64,000 nt of DNA from JAAURS01 sp044923475. Its GTDB lineage: Bacteria > Cyanobacteriota > Cyanobacteriia > Thermosynechococcales > Thermosynechococcaceae. The position numbers and the translations under genes are program-made. Below, in pieces: positions 1 through 9,652 of this stretch. The stretch spans positions 1,550,001 through 1,614,000 of the forward strand of contig NZ_CP137338.1 of NCBI RefSeq assembly GCF_044923475.1, read 5' to 3'. Numbering within the stretch: the stretch's first letter is position 1; each line of letters opens with the position of its first letter. The notes beneath the pieces are model-generated. The model was not told where the DNA came from. It did not search any database and saw only the letters and a list, made by a program, of their open reading frames with translations.

Positions 1-205
1 CTTTGTAACGGATTGTTTTGAAATCGATCCGCCCCGCCTCGAGCGATCGCCGCCTCTCCTCCCCTGCCGTGTCGTTGCATAAAATTGACCTAGGGCACAG
101 TGCTTTCTCTAGCCAAGGTGCAACAGTCCGATATGATGATAATGAAGTTCGGCTTGCAAACCCGTTTTTTAATCTTGTCCATTTATCGGTAGAGCTACAG
201 CGGCT

Positions 206-322
206 ATGGAAACTCTAAAAATTGTTGTTTACATCACGGTTTTCTTCTTTGTCGGTCTCTTTGTCTTTGGCTTTTTGTCCAACGACCCCTCTCGCAACCC
301 GAATCGCAAGGACCTCGACTAA
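206..322 (+). CDS. psbI: Photosystem II reaction centre protein PsbI
   Basis: A 38-residue ORF starts METLKIVVY and ends DPSRNPNRKDLD, which is the signature of PsbI: one N-terminal membrane span followed by a short charged tail. PsbI is a small subunit of the photosystem II core in the thylakoid membrane, next to D1 and CP43. Length equals the usual 38 residues of the family. Substitutions relative to the common sequence (for example FFFVGLF in the span) are conservative. A TATGAT box at 132-137 could be its -10 element, but I see no good -35. A hairpin follows the stop codon, so it is probably transcribed alone. Confidence 0.95.
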   Translation: METLKIVVYITVFFFVGLFVFGFLSNDPSRNPNRKDLD

Positions 323-350
323 GCCTCTTCGATTCGTTTGAACATTCCAG

Positions 351-384
351 CTTCGGCCCTTATTCCCAGGGATAGGGGCCGAAG
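351..384 (+). terminator. Hairpin after psbI
   Basis: CTTCGGCCC (351-359) pairs with GGGCCGAAG (376-384) around a 16-base loop, 28 bases after the psbI stop. No T-run follows, so it may be a weak terminator or an mRNA 3'-end stabiliser. Confidence 0.5.
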
Positions 385-508
385 TGCTGCTTGCGTCCGG
401 TACCGATTTCGTGTAGCTTGAATGGGTTTATTGGCGCTTCGTTTTCCCGTTGCATCCAATTATGGAGGTTATGCGTCTGAGCGCTTTATCGGTGTACCGT
501 AAGGAAAT

Positions 509-2746
509 ATGGTGTATCCAACCCTAGAAGCGGCAACGCCCCCTGCGCTGGTTCAGACTGCTTCCGCTTCCACTCCAATTTTGGCTTTAGATTTACCCCC
601 TAAAGATGCTGCTGCATCGCCGTCCTTCCAAATCAGCGCGCAGCCCCCGCCCGTCATCCCCGATGGAACTCCGGCCACCACTGCCGATAGCCTCGGCAGT
701 CCCCTTGCCGTGCCATCGCCTCCAACGGAAGTCCAGTTTTCGATAACCCCCGCTCCAAGGGCGATCGCCTCTATCCAACCCAGTCCGCCTACCTTTGAGC
801 GCTCTAGCGCTTTAGTGCTGGACGCGTCCTCTGCCCATCCTTTTGCTCAAAAAACGGCGCAGAGCTTAGAACCAGAACGCCGTCCCGACCTCGCACCCGA
901 CCTGGTGCCAGATCCCGTCCCGACAACACCCACCCTTCCAGCGCCGCCCGCTCCAAATCCTCCGCCTACAACCAGCTCTTTTGTAGAACTATCCGCCGAT
1001 CGCCAAGAATACGATGCAGCCCAACGGGCGCTGACGGCAGTGGGAAACGTGCTGCTCAATTATCGAAACGCTCAGTTAAAAGCAGATCGGATTCAGACCT
1101 TAACGCTCAAAAAACAGGCGATCGCCGAAGGCAATGTCACCTTGACCCAGGGCGGTCAGATTTTGCAAGGCGATCGCCTAGAGTACCAGTTGGATGAAGA
1201 ACGCGGCATTTTCTTCAAACCGCGCGGCATTATCAACCTACCCTCGGCGGGACGCGAGACAGCAGCGCCAACCCCCGGAACCGCAGCAGTGGGCAATAGT
1301 CCCCTCGTAGGTCTAAAGGATTCGCTCCAACGACCGACCCAGCCCTCTACCCCACGCGCTCAAGATGGCATCCAGCGCTTGCGATTTGAGGCAGACCGAA
1401 TCGAATTTACAGGACAGACCTGGGAAGCCATCAATATTCGCATCACCAGCGACCCCTTCTCGCCGCCCGAGTTAGAAGTAAGGGCCGACCAAGCCGCTTT
1501 GAGAAGGGTGTCGGCCCAGGAGGATGTGGTAACCCTCAGGCGACCGCGTTTGGTTTTCGACCAGCGGATTGCGGTCCCCATTCCGCGCTCCACAGTTATC
1601 TTGAGTCGAGTGCGTTCTAATCCCTTTGGCCTTGACTTTGGATTTGACGATCGAGATCGCGGCGGGTTATTCCTGGGGCGTCAGTTTACGCCGATCTCGA
1701 ATCCGAAATTGACGCTTTCTGTCACGCCTCAATTTTTCTTGGAACGCGCCATCGTCGATAAAGGGTTCGATCTACTGTCGCCCGATCTGTACGGATTGAG
1801 CGCCCGACTCAAAAGCCAACTGTCGCCCAAGCTCAACTTTGGGGCTTACGTCGCCTTGCGGAGCGTCGATTTTACCAACCTAGCCGATAACGTGCGGGCA
1901 GGGCTGCGCTTTGAGCGTCCCATCGGCGATAACACGCTGGCCTTCGAAGCCGCTTACCGCGAACGGATCGTGAACGGGTCGCTGGGCGAGCAAAATATTC
2001 AAAATCGCGCCGGGTTGATTTTCGATTCGCCCACTCAGACCCTTGGTAAAACGGGCATCGAACTCAACTATCGCCTTGCCGGGGAATTGCTGACGGCTAA
2101 TACCGATCGGTTTGGGGGCATCGACCTCGTGAGCCTAGGGCGAGTTCAAGGAAGCGCCTCCGTTCAGCGGGCTGTAGACCTGTGGCGGGGAACGACCTTA
2201 CCGCCAACGGCCACAGAAGGCATGAAGTACACGCCCGAACCCATTCAACCTTACGTGCGCCTTGTGGGCAAACTGACTGGCGTGGTGAGCGGATACTCCA
2301 ATGGGGATTCTCAGACCAGCTTAATTGGCAGCATTCGATTTGAAGGGCAGTTGGGTCACTTCTCGCGCCCGTACCTCGACTACACTGGATTTTTCGTCGG
2401 CTTTTCCCAAGGGGTTCAGATTGGCGAGTCGCCTTTTTTGTTCGACCGGGTGATCGATCGCCAGGTCGTGTCAGCGGGCTTCTTGCAGCACGTATATGGA
2501 CCCGTGCGGTTGGGATTTCAAACCTCAATCAACCTGGACACGGGCGAATTTTTCAATACAGACATCATTTTGGACTACAGCCGCCGTACCTACGGTCTAA
2601 CCCTTCGCTATAATCCAAACTTGCAGGTAGGCTCTATCGTGTTTCGGATCAACAGCTTCAACTGGGGCAGCAATCAAGACCTGCTCACCAGCCCGGAAAT
2701 CGGCGCGGTTGAAGCGGGCGTGGGTCAGACCAATCCTCCCTTCTAG
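509..2746 (+). CDS. DUF3769 / OstA (LptD-like) outer-membrane protein
   Basis: This 745-residue protein has a proline/alanine-rich N-terminal third (about 1-150). An OstA/LptA-like segment follows (about 155-250, with AVGNVLLNYRNAQLKADRI and AEGNVTLTQGGQILQGDRL). The C-terminal half is rich in alternating hydrophobic strands and looks like an outer-membrane beta-barrel (about 320-745). The arrangement matches cyanobacterial DUF3769 proteins, counterparts of LptD that insert lipopolysaccharide in the outer membrane; the transport role is inferred from the family. The start is supported by TAAGGAAAT just upstream, and an in-frame TAA at about 500 excludes earlier starts. I see no classical signal peptide, which is odd for a barrel protein. 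ribD follows after 21 bases and may be co-transcribed. Confidence 0.85.
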   Translation: MVYPTLEAATPPALVQTASASTPILALDLPPKDAAASPSFQISAQPPPVIPDGTPATTADSLGSPLAVPSPPTEVQFSITPAPRAIASIQPSPPTFERSSALVLDASSAHPFAQKTAQSLEPERRPDLAPDLVPDPVPTTPTLPAPPAPNPPPTTSSFVELSADRQEYDAAQRALTAVGNVLLNYRNAQLKADRIQTLTLKKQAIAEGNVTLTQGGQILQGDRLEYQLDEERGIFFKPRGIINLPSAGRETAAPTPGTAAVGNSPLVGLKDSLQRPTQPSTPRAQDGIQRLRFEADRIEFTGQTWEAINIRITSDPFSPPELEVRADQAALRRVSAQEDVVTLRRPRLVFDQRIAVPIPRSTVILSRVRSNPFGLDFGFDDRDRGGLFLGRQFTPISNPKLTLSVTPQFFLERAIVDKGFDLLSPDLYGLSARLKSQLSPKLNFGAYVALRSVDFTNLADNVRAGLRFERPIGDNTLAFEAAYRERIVNGSLGEQNIQNRAGLIFDSPTQTLGKTGIELNYRLAGELLTANTDRFGGIDLVSLGRVQGSASVQRAVDLWRGTTLPPTATEGMKYTPEPIQPYVRLVGKLTGVVSGYSNGDSQTSLIGSIRFEGQLGHFSRPYLDYTGFFVGFSQGVQIGESPFLFDRVIDRQVVSAGFLQHVYGPVRLGFQTSINLDTGEFFNTDIILDYSRRTYGLTLRYNPNLQVGSIVFRINSFNWGSNQDLLTSPEIGAVEAGVGQTNPPF

Positions 2747-2767
2747 GTTTCTTATTTTTCGACCTGC

Positions 2768-3901
2768 ATGACATCCCCTTTCCCAACTGCCCCCGCAGAC
2801 GACGAAACCCATCGCTTTTGGATGCAGCGCTGTCTGACCCTAGCCCGTCAGGGGCTCGGTCGCACGGCTCCCAATCCAATGGTGGGCTGCGCGATCGTTC
2901 GAGATGGCGAAGCAGTGGGGGAGGGGTTTCATCCCAAGGCGGGGGAACCCCATGCCGAGGTATTTGCGCTGCGGGCTGCTGGCGATCGCGCTTTCGGAGC
3001 CACCCTCTACGTCAGTCTAGAACCTTGCAACCACTATGGCCGCACTCCACCCTGCTCTGAGGCAGTCATTCAGGCAGGAGTCGCGCGGGTGGTGGTGGGC
3101 ATGGTCGATCCAGATCCGCGCGTTTCTGGAGGCGGCATCGAGCGGCTGCGGGCGGCAGGCATTGAGGTCATCGTAGGCGTTGAAGAACGGGCTTGCCGCG
3201 ATTTGAACGAAGCATTTATCCATCGCATCGTCCGCCAGCGCCCCTTTGGCATCTTGAAATACGCCATGACCCTAGATGGAAAAATTGCAACGACCAGCGG
3301 CCATAGCGCTTGGGTGAGCAGCCCCGAAGCGCGGGCCTACGTCCATCGGCTGCGATCGCACAGCGATGCCATCATCGTTGGCACCAATACCCTCCGCCGC
3401 GACAACCCGCACCTGACCAGCCACCAACCGGAGGATGGCAGCGTTTCAGTGCACAATCCGCTGCGGGTGGTCATGAGCCGCTCGTTTGACTTACCGGAGC
3501 AAGCCAGACTCTGGCAGACGCAGATCGCACCCACCGTCGTCCTCACCCAGGGCGACCCCAACCCGGAGCGTTTGGCACAACTGCGCGATCGGCAGGTTGA
3601 AGTCGCGATATTGCCAGCGCTTACGCCCAAAGCCGCAATGGAATATCTCTATCAACGCGGTTGCTCGACAGTGCTGTGGGAATGCGGGGGGACGCTCTCG
3701 GCCCAGGCGATCGCCCAAGGCTGCGTCCAGAAAGTACTGGCATTCATCGCACCCAAGGTCATTGGAGGGCAAACGGCACCGTCTCCGGTGGGAGATTTAG
3801 GCTTAACGCAAATGACAGATGCTTTAGCCTTGGAGCGACTGTCGGTGGAGCGCGTCGGTCAAGACTATCTGTTGTCTGGATATTTGCCAGAGACTGCGTA
3901 A
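2768..3901 (+). CDS. ribD: Bifunctional riboflavin biosynthesis deaminase/reductase RibD
   Basis: RibD catalyses two consecutive cytosolic steps of riboflavin synthesis: deamination of the pyrimidine intermediate and NADPH-dependent reduction of its ribosyl side chain. The deaminase domain (about 10-135) shows the zinc motif HAE at 62-64 and PCNHYGRTPPC at 86-96, with both metal-binding cysteines. The reductase domain (about 155-375) starts with RPFGILKYAMTLDGKIA. The length of 377 residues is normal for the fused enzyme and both halves look intact. It lies 21 bases after the DUF3769 gene on the same strand. Confidence 0.96.
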   Translation: MTSPFPTAPADDETHRFWMQRCLTLARQGLGRTAPNPMVGCAIVRDGEAVGEGFHPKAGEPHAEVFALRAAGDRAFGATLYVSLEPCNHYGRTPPCSEAVIQAGVARVVVGMVDPDPRVSGGGIERLRAAGIEVIVGVEERACRDLNEAFIHRIVRQRPFGILKYAMTLDGKIATTSGHSAWVSSPEARAYVHRLRSHSDAIIVGTNTLRRDNPHLTSHQPEDGSVSVHNPLRVVMSRSFDLPEQARLWQTQIAPTVVLTQGDPNPERLAQLRDRQVEVAILPALTPKAAMEYLYQRGCSTVLWECGGTLSAQAIAQGCVQKVLAFIAPKVIGGQTAPSPVGDLGLTQMTDALALERLSVERVGQDYLLSGYLPETA

Positions 3902-4085
3902 CGCCGATCGCTTCGCCGTAGATAACGCAAACAAATTAAGATCGTTAGCTTTGTTTAGAACCTTAAGGGGGGCGTGCTAGCTTGTAGGACGAGCGAAGAT
4001 CTATTGCTGTCTAGTCTTCACCTGAGGAACTAAACCCATAAATCGTAGCGTCAACTTCACCACCTAACTAATCATCCGAGGAATT

Positions 4086-4646
4086 ATGAGCTATAAACAA
4101 CTGGGTTGCTTTGCGGGCATTTTGGGGGGGGCATCTATTGCCGCAAGCTTCGCGCTCTCGCAGCCGCTTCATGCGGAACCCACTCGCAAACCGACAGCGC
4201 CCGTCCGCAAACCCGTTGTGCCTGCTCGCGCGAAGACCTTCCAGAGTTCCGGTTCAGCCGCTGCGGCCAGTCCCGGTCTGGAGGTTAAATTCGACGGATT
4301 GAGAGATTCCCAAGGCCAAGTTTGCCTCAGCCTTTTTTCCGGTCCCACTCAATTTCCCAGCGATAGCAGCCCCGATTTGCTCGTGAAGCGCTGCGCCCCT
4401 GTCTCCAGCCAAACCGCTTCCATTCTGCTGGGCGACCTCAAGCCCGGAGATTACGCCATTACAGCATTTCATGATGCCAACAAGGATTCCAAGTTAAACA
4501 AAGGCTCCTTTGGCATTCCAGAAGAAGGATTCGGGTTTTCCAACAATCCCGAAATTGGCTTCAGCGCCCCCAGCTTCACCGAAACGAAGTTCAAAGTGTC
4601 AAACGCGCCTGCCAAAGTTCAAATTAAGTTCCGTTACATGAAGTAG
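4086..4646 (+). CDS. Secreted DUF2141 protein (copy 1)
   Basis: The 186-residue protein starts with a signal peptide-like stretch (MSYKQLGCFAGILGGASIAASFALSQPLHA; cleavage likely near residue 30). A basic Pro/Lys linker and a DUF2141 domain (about 65-185) follow. The domain contains HDANKDSKLN, an Asp-x-Asn-x-Asp-like loop resembling calcium-binding loops, and EEGFGFSNNP. The function of DUF2141 is not known; export to periplasm or outside is inferred. GAGGAATT precedes the ATG. A second DUF2141 gene lies at 22780-23244 in the same orientation. Confidence 0.85.
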   Translation: MSYKQLGCFAGILGGASIAASFALSQPLHAEPTRKPTAPVRKPVVPARAKTFQSSGSAAAASPGLEVKFDGLRDSQGQVCLSLFSGPTQFPSDSSPDLLVKRCAPVSSQTASILLGDLKPGDYAITAFHDANKDSKLNKGSFGIPEEGFGFSNNPEIGFSAPSFTETKFKVSNAPAKVQIKFRYMK

Positions 4647-4667
4647 ATCGCGATTGCGATCGGTAAA

Positions 4668-4725
4668 GTATCGGATTGTGTATATTTCAAGATTTTGTAT
4701 CTTTTTGCACATAATTATCCGATAC
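4668..4725. promoter_or_regulatory. Inverted repeat in front of the xdh operon
   Basis: GTATCGGAT (4668-4676) and ATCCGATAC (4717-4725) form a perfect 9-base inverted repeat. The stem can extend by TGTG/CACA with a small bulge. It lies between the DUF2141 gene and the xanthine dehydrogenase operon, ending 26 bases before the xdhA start. It could be an operator, or a terminator for the upstream gene; no T-run follows. Confidence 0.4.
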
Positions 4726-4751
4726 GGTTGCGCACGATCTGAAGGAGCTGC

Positions 4752-6248
4752 ATGCAGTACCCGCTAGGCTGCAGGCCTTCGATGAAGTTGAGCGCAGGGA
4801 GAGAGCCTTTGGTCGAGTATAACCTGACGCTATCGATTAACGGACAGACGGTCGATCTCGCCGCTGTTTCGCCTACAACGACGCTTTTGCAGTACTTGCA
4901 TCAAAGCGGACGGACGGGTACCAAAGAAGGCTGCGGCGATGGGGACTGCGGGGCCTGTACGGTGGCGGTGCAGTGCACCGGAGCTGACGGGCAATCCTGC
5001 TATCGGGCGATGAATAGCTGCTTAATTCCGCTGGGTTCGGTGGCGAACTGCAAGATTACAACGGTGGAGGGACTGGCCGACGCGCAGCTCCATCCCGTGC
5101 AAGCAGCAATGGTCCAGACGGGCGGATCTCAGTGCGGTTACTGCACGCCGGGGTTCGTCATGAGTCTGTTTGCCGCTTATTACAGCAGCAACGCGGACGA
5201 TATTGCCATTGAAGGCAATTTGTGTCGCTGTACGGGTTACGTCCCGATTCGGAAGGCTGCTGCCCTGTTGATGCGGGAAATTGCCGAGACTAAACCCCGC
5301 GATCGCTTTACAGAAAGCTTGGCGGCACCCGCTGCAGACTTAGAACCGCTGTATTATGCGAGTCATGGCGAACAATTTTATCGGCCCACCCAGCTTTCTG
5401 AGGTGTTAGAGCTGCTGCAACAGCATTCCGACGCAACCCTGATTGCAGGCGGGACGGATCTGGGGCTCGATATCAGCCACCAGCGCCGCCAGTTTCCAGT
5501 GCTGATTTCTGTAGAAGGCGTAGCGAGCCTGAAGCACATTCGTCAAACTGAAGCGGCGGTGGAAATTGGGGCGGCGGTGCCCTTGAGCTGCATTCAGTCG
5601 GAATTGCGAGGCGTGTTCCCCAGCTTAGATGAAATGCTGTTTTGGTTTGCTGCGTGTCAGGTGCGGAACCGAGCCACGCTAGGGGGCAATATCGGCACGG
5701 CTTCGCCCATTGGAGACTTGCCTCCGGTCTTGCTTTCTTTGGATGCGGAACTCAACATTGCCGGATCTCAGGGCAACCGCACGATTCCCCTGGCGGACTT
5801 TTTCAAGGGTTATCGCCAGACCGATCTCAATCCAGGCGAGGTCATCGTGTCGGTTAAAATTCCGGTTTCCAAGCCCCCTGGCACGACGCAACGTTTCAGC
5901 CAGTCTTACAAAGTTGGCAAGCGCGGCACGGATGACATCAGCATCGTTGCAGCCGCCTTTACCGTAGATTTAGATGCTACAGATCGGATCGTCCGCGCCC
6001 GGCTCGCCTATGGCGGCGTTGCAGCAGTTCCGGCACGGGCGATCGCCGTGGAGTCCGCCCTCCTGGGTCAACCCTGGACAATAGCGACGGTGCATCAGGT
6101 CAAGCCGTTGCTTCGCGATGCGTTCGACCCCCTGACCGACCTGCGCGGGAGTGCTGCCTATCGCAAAACGCTGGTCGCGAATTTGTTCGAGAAATTTTTT
6201 GTAGAGACGAGCGAGGGAGGCGATCGCAATGGTCATGGGCACTCGTAA
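4752..6248 (+). CDS. xdhA: Xanthine dehydrogenase small subunit (2Fe-2S and FAD)
   Basis: This is the electron-transfer subunit of a molybdenum hydroxylase, probably xanthine dehydrogenase. An N-terminal plant-type 2Fe-2S domain has Cys61, 66, 69 in GCGDGDCGACT. The all-helical second 2Fe-2S domain has QCGYCTPGF and NLCRCTGY. The FAD domain (about 205-490) contains LIAGGTDLGL and the GGNIGTASPIGDLPP segment. The length of 498 residues fits bacterial XdhA-type proteins. AAGGAG precedes the chosen ATG by only four bases; a second ATG at 4782 is possible. The 3' end overlaps the molybdenum subunit by 20 bases, so the two are translationally coupled. Substrate specificity cannot be proven by eye. 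Confidence 0.9.
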   Translation: MQYPLGCRPSMKLSAGREPLVEYNLTLSINGQTVDLAAVSPTTTLLQYLHQSGRTGTKEGCGDGDCGACTVAVQCTGADGQSCYRAMNSCLIPLGSVANCKITTVEGLADAQLHPVQAAMVQTGGSQCGYCTPGFVMSLFAAYYSSNADDIAIEGNLCRCTGYVPIRKAAALLMREIAETKPRDRFTESLAAPAADLEPLYYASHGEQFYRPTQLSEVLELLQQHSDATLIAGGTDLGLDISHQRRQFPVLISVEGVASLKHIRQTEAAVEIGAAVPLSCIQSELRGVFPSLDEMLFWFAACQVRNRATLGGNIGTASPIGDLPPVLLSLDAELNIAGSQGNRTIPLADFFKGYRQTDLNPGEVIVSVKIPVSKPPGTTQRFSQSYKVGKRGTDDISIVAAAFTVDLDATDRIVRARLAYGGVAAVPARAIAVESALLGQPWTIATVHQVKPLLRDAFDPLTDLRGSAAYRKTLVANLFEKFFVETSEGGDRNGHGHS

Positions 6249-8580
6249 ACCCCACGAAAGCGCGGAGGGACACGTCACAGGCAAAGCCATCTATACCGAC
6301 GAGCAGCGCGCGCCCGCTGGAATGCTGTCGGCGTATCCGGTCACCGCTCCCCACGCGAAAGCCCGAATCTCGAGCATTGACGTATCGGCAGCCTTAGCCG
6401 TCGAGGGCTGCGTGACGGTGCTGACCGCAGCGGACGTACCGGGACACAACAACACGGGCGTCATTGTTTTTGACGAAATGCTATTTCCCACCGAGGAAAT
6501 CAGCCATTGGGGACAGGCCGTCGTGTGGACCGTCGGCACCACGGAAGCTGCCGCTCGACAAGCGGCTGAGCGGGTTGTCGTAACCTACGAGCCATTAGAA
6601 CCCGTGTTGACGATCGAGGGGGCGATCGCCACCCAGTCTTTCCACACGCAAACCCAAACGATGCGGCGCGGCGACCCGCAGGCCGCATTTCAGACCGCTG
6701 ACTACCGCCTCAGCGGCGAACTGACGGTCGGCCCTCAAGATCACTTTTACCTCGAAACCCAAACCAGTTGGGTCATCCCCGATGGAGAAGGTCACTATCA
6801 AGTGTATGCCTCTACCCAGCACCCCACCGAAACCCAAATTATCGTAGCGCGGGTGCTGGGGATTTCCAGCAATCAGGTCGTCGTCACCTGTTTGCGCATG
6901 GGCGGTGCCTTTGGGGGCAAAGAATCCCAGGCGAATCCCTACGCGGCAGTCGCGGCGATCGCCGCCCGCAAAACGGGCTGTCCCGTCCGGGTCAAGCTCA
7001 ATCGGGAACACGACATGACCCTAACCGGAAAGCGCCACGGCTTTCTAGGACGATACGACGTGGGCTTCAGCCAGGATGGAAAAATTACGGCCCTGGATGC
7101 CCATCTCTACGCCGATGGCGGTTGGAGTCTAGACTTGTCTCCGCCCGTCCTGTCGCGGGCGATGCTGCACGTCGATAACGCCTACTACATCCCAAACTTG
7201 GAGGTACGCGGATCCATTGCCCGGACGAATAAAGTTTCCAACACGGCCTTTCGCGGCTTTGGTGGCCCTCAGGGCATGTTGGTCATCGAAGAAATTGTGG
7301 ATCGGATTGCGCGCGCCCTCCGGCTGCCGCCGGAACTGGTACGAGAGCGAAATTTTTACCACGGTACCGGAGAGACCAACACCACTCACTACGGCCAAGA
7401 ACTGTTCGACAACCGTCTGGCGCGGGTGTGGGCGCAAGTGCAGGCCGACGCCAATTTTGCAGAGCGGAAGGAGGCGATCGCCCAGTTCAACCAAGCCAGT
7501 CCTTACCAAAAGCGCGGCCTAGCCATCACCCCCGTCAAATTTGGTATCTCCTTCAACAAAGTTTGTTACAACCAAGCGGGCGCGCTGATTCTCATTTACA
7601 CCGACGGCAGCATTCAGCTCAACCACGGCGGCACGGAAATGGGCCAAGGGCTCCACACCAAAATGCTCCAGGTTGCTGCCGATTCCTTGGGCGCGAGCAT
7701 CGAACGCTTCCGCATCATGTCCACCAGCACCGATAAAGTTCCCAACACTTCCGCCACTGCCGCCTCCAGCGGTTCCGACCTCAACGGTCAAGCCGTCAAA
7801 GACGCCTGCGAAACCCTCAAGGCAAGGCTGGCTCCCCTCGCTGCCGCGCTCTTAGGTTTCGAAAACCCAGAAGATATCGTCTTTGAAGCGGATTGGGTCT
7901 ATTGCCGCACCTATCCAGGCCCAAAAATTCGGTTCGAGCAGGTCGTCCAAGAAGCCTACAACCGTCGCATCAGCCTCTCCGCGACGGGTTACTATCGAAC
8001 GCCCAATCTGAGTTGGGATCCAGAAAAAGGCCAAGGCCGACCGTTTTACTATTTTGCCTACGGTGCGGCGGTCAGCGAAGTAGAGGTAGACGGCTTCACG
8101 GGCACCTTTAAGTTGCGTCAGGTCGATATCGTCCACGACGTCGGCGAGTCCATCAATCCCCTGGTCGATCGGGGGCAAGTCGAAGGGGCCTTCGTCCAAG
8201 GGATGGGCTGGCTCACCATGGAAGAACTGATTTGGGACGATACGGGTCGGTTGCGTACCTTTGCCCCCAGCACCTACAAAATCCCGACGGTCAGCGAAAT
8301 TCCCGAGCATTTTGAAGTGCATCTCCTCCAGCGCGCCGCCCAGGATGGCGTCATCTACGGCAGCAAAGCCGTTGGGGAACCGCCCTTCATGCTGGCCATC
8401 TCGGTGCGAGAGGCCCTTCGAGCGGCGGTCGCTGCCTTTGGCCGAGAAGGTAACGTGCCCCTCGCGTCCCCAGCCACCCCAGAGGCCATCTCGAACGCGA
8501 TCGAGACGGTACGGGCCCGATCGACTGCCCAAGGCGCGCGATCGACCCCTCAAACCGCAGTCTTTAAGGCACTAGAATAA
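6229..8580 (+). CDS. xdhB: Xanthine dehydrogenase molybdenum-binding subunit
   Basis: The 783-residue catalytic subunit binds the molybdopterin cofactor. It shows the family motifs GGAFGGKE, TAFRGFGGPQGM and GGTEMGQGLHTKM, and near the C-terminus GSKAVGEPP, which holds the glutamate that acts as general base in this enzyme class. The N-terminus (ESAEGHVTGKAIYTDE) matches the usual start of the domain. In purine breakdown this enzyme oxidises hypoxanthine and xanthine to urate; aldehyde oxidase-type substrates are not excluded. The start lies inside the 3' end of xdhA. All motifs are intact, so it should be active if the cofactor is supplied. Confidence 0.93.
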   Translation: MVMGTRKPHESAEGHVTGKAIYTDEQRAPAGMLSAYPVTAPHAKARISSIDVSAALAVEGCVTVLTAADVPGHNNTGVIVFDEMLFPTEEISHWGQAVVWTVGTTEAAARQAAERVVVTYEPLEPVLTIEGAIATQSFHTQTQTMRRGDPQAAFQTADYRLSGELTVGPQDHFYLETQTSWVIPDGEGHYQVYASTQHPTETQIIVARVLGISSNQVVVTCLRMGGAFGGKESQANPYAAVAAIAARKTGCPVRVKLNREHDMTLTGKRHGFLGRYDVGFSQDGKITALDAHLYADGGWSLDLSPPVLSRAMLHVDNAYYIPNLEVRGSIARTNKVSNTAFRGFGGPQGMLVIEEIVDRIARALRLPPELVRERNFYHGTGETNTTHYGQELFDNRLARVWAQVQADANFAERKEAIAQFNQASPYQKRGLAITPVKFGISFNKVCYNQAGALILIYTDGSIQLNHGGTEMGQGLHTKMLQVAADSLGASIERFRIMSTSTDKVPNTSATAASSGSDLNGQAVKDACETLKARLAPLAAALLGFENPEDIVFEADWVYCRTYPGPKIRFEQVVQEAYNRRISLSATGYYRTPNLSWDPEKGQGRPFYYFAYGAAVSEVEVDGFTGTFKLRQVDIVHDVGESINPLVDRGQVEGAFVQGMGWLTMEELIWDDTGRLRTFAPSTYKIPTVSEIPEHFEVHLLQRAAQDGVIYGSKAVGEPPFMLAISVREALRAAVAAFGREGNVPLASPATPEAISNAIETVRARSTAQGARSTPQTAVFKALE

Positions 8581-8657
8581 AGTCGATTCCGTCGCTCCAT
8601 CGAGCAACCTTGACATAAATTCCCTCGATTCCCGCAGCGATCGGCCCTGAAAGAACC

Positions 8658-9635
8658 ATGACCATCGCATTTTTCCAGAAACTTGCCCAATTTCTAAACC
8701 AAGGCGCTGCGACCTTGGCAACGGTCGTAGACATTACGGGTTCGGTCCCCCGCGAAATTGGAGCCAAGATTTTAGTGAACGATCGCGGTGAAGTCTTCGA
8801 TACGATCGGCGGCGGGGCGGGGGAAGCCAAGGTCATCCGCCATGCCCTAGAGGTGCTGAAGACTGGAGACTCGCAATTTGTAGAAATCGACCTTTCTGGC
8901 GCGGCTCATCGCCAGGTGCAAGGGGTATGCGGCGGGATGATGCGGGTTTGGCTAGCGCGCTGGCAGGGGGAAGCGGCGATCGCCCTGGTCCGAGAAACGA
9001 TCGAAACACTTCAGGCTGGAAAATCGCTCACCTTAGTCACCCCCTACGACTCGGGGACAGTGCCTTATTTGCTCGACCACCCGGTCCAAGCGGATCGGCT
9101 CTTAGAAAATGCCTTTGTCGAATTGCTTCATCCCGCGCCGATTTTGCTCATTATTGGAGCCGGGCACTGCGGTATCCAGTTGGCAAAAGTAGCCCAGCTT
9201 TTGGACTTTCAGGTTATGGTGCAGGACGATCGCCCAGACTGGGCAAATCCCGTTCGCTATCCCAACGTCGCTCGGATTTTTACAGAAAGCGCCCAAGATG
9301 TGATCGCCCAGCTCGGCCATTGGTCCCATCTCTATGCAGCGCTCGTGACCCGAGGCTTTCAATACGACATTCAGGCACTTAGAGCATTATTGGCACTACC
9401 CATGCCCTGTCACTACATCGGCATGATCGGGAGCCAGAAGCGCGTGCAGCGGGTCTTGAAAGCCATCGAGCTAGAGCTGCATCTCGCCCGCGCCCGCTCG
9501 CAGTCGCCCATTATTTACGCGCCGATCGGTCTGGATATCGGCGCGCTGACCCCTGCCGAAATTGCCGTGAGCATTGCAGCGGAACTGGTGATGGTGCGTC
9601 GCGGGGGATCGGGGTATCCGCTATCGGTCATTTAG
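8658..9635 (+). CDS. xdhC: XdhC/CoxI-family molybdenum enzyme maturation protein
   Basis: XdhC-type chaperones bind the molybdenum cofactor, help sulfurate it and insert it into the matching hydroxylase. The N-terminal XdhC/CoxI domain contains TGSVPREIGAKILV and GGGAGEAKV. The C-terminal Rossmann-like domain starts with ILLIIGAGHCGIQLAKVA and includes YIGMIGSQKR and PIGLDIGA. The length of 325 residues is typical. It is the third gene of the xdh unit, 77 bases after xdhB. Its presence supports a functional sulfurated Mo enzyme. Confidence 0.9.
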   Translation: MTIAFFQKLAQFLNQGAATLATVVDITGSVPREIGAKILVNDRGEVFDTIGGGAGEAKVIRHALEVLKTGDSQFVEIDLSGAAHRQVQGVCGGMMRVWLARWQGEAAIALVRETIETLQAGKSLTLVTPYDSGTVPYLLDHPVQADRLLENAFVELLHPAPILLIIGAGHCGIQLAKVAQLLDFQVMVQDDRPDWANPVRYPNVARIFTESAQDVIAQLGHWSHLYAALVTRGFQYDIQALRALLALPMPCHYIGMIGSQKRVQRVLKAIELELHLARARSQSPIIYAPIGLDIGALTPAEIAVSIAAELVMVRRGGSGYPLSVI

Positions 9636-9652
9636 CCGTTTGGAGTAACCCC

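Noticed and set aside
18..218. 66-codon frame upstream of psbI
   Set aside because: It overlaps the psbI start in another frame, with no family or ribosome binding site; it is most likely the psbI leader.
4646..4661. GATCGC/GCGATC hairpin after the first DUF2141 gene
   Set aside because: Only six pairs, made of HIP1-like sequence, and no T-run, so not called a terminator.
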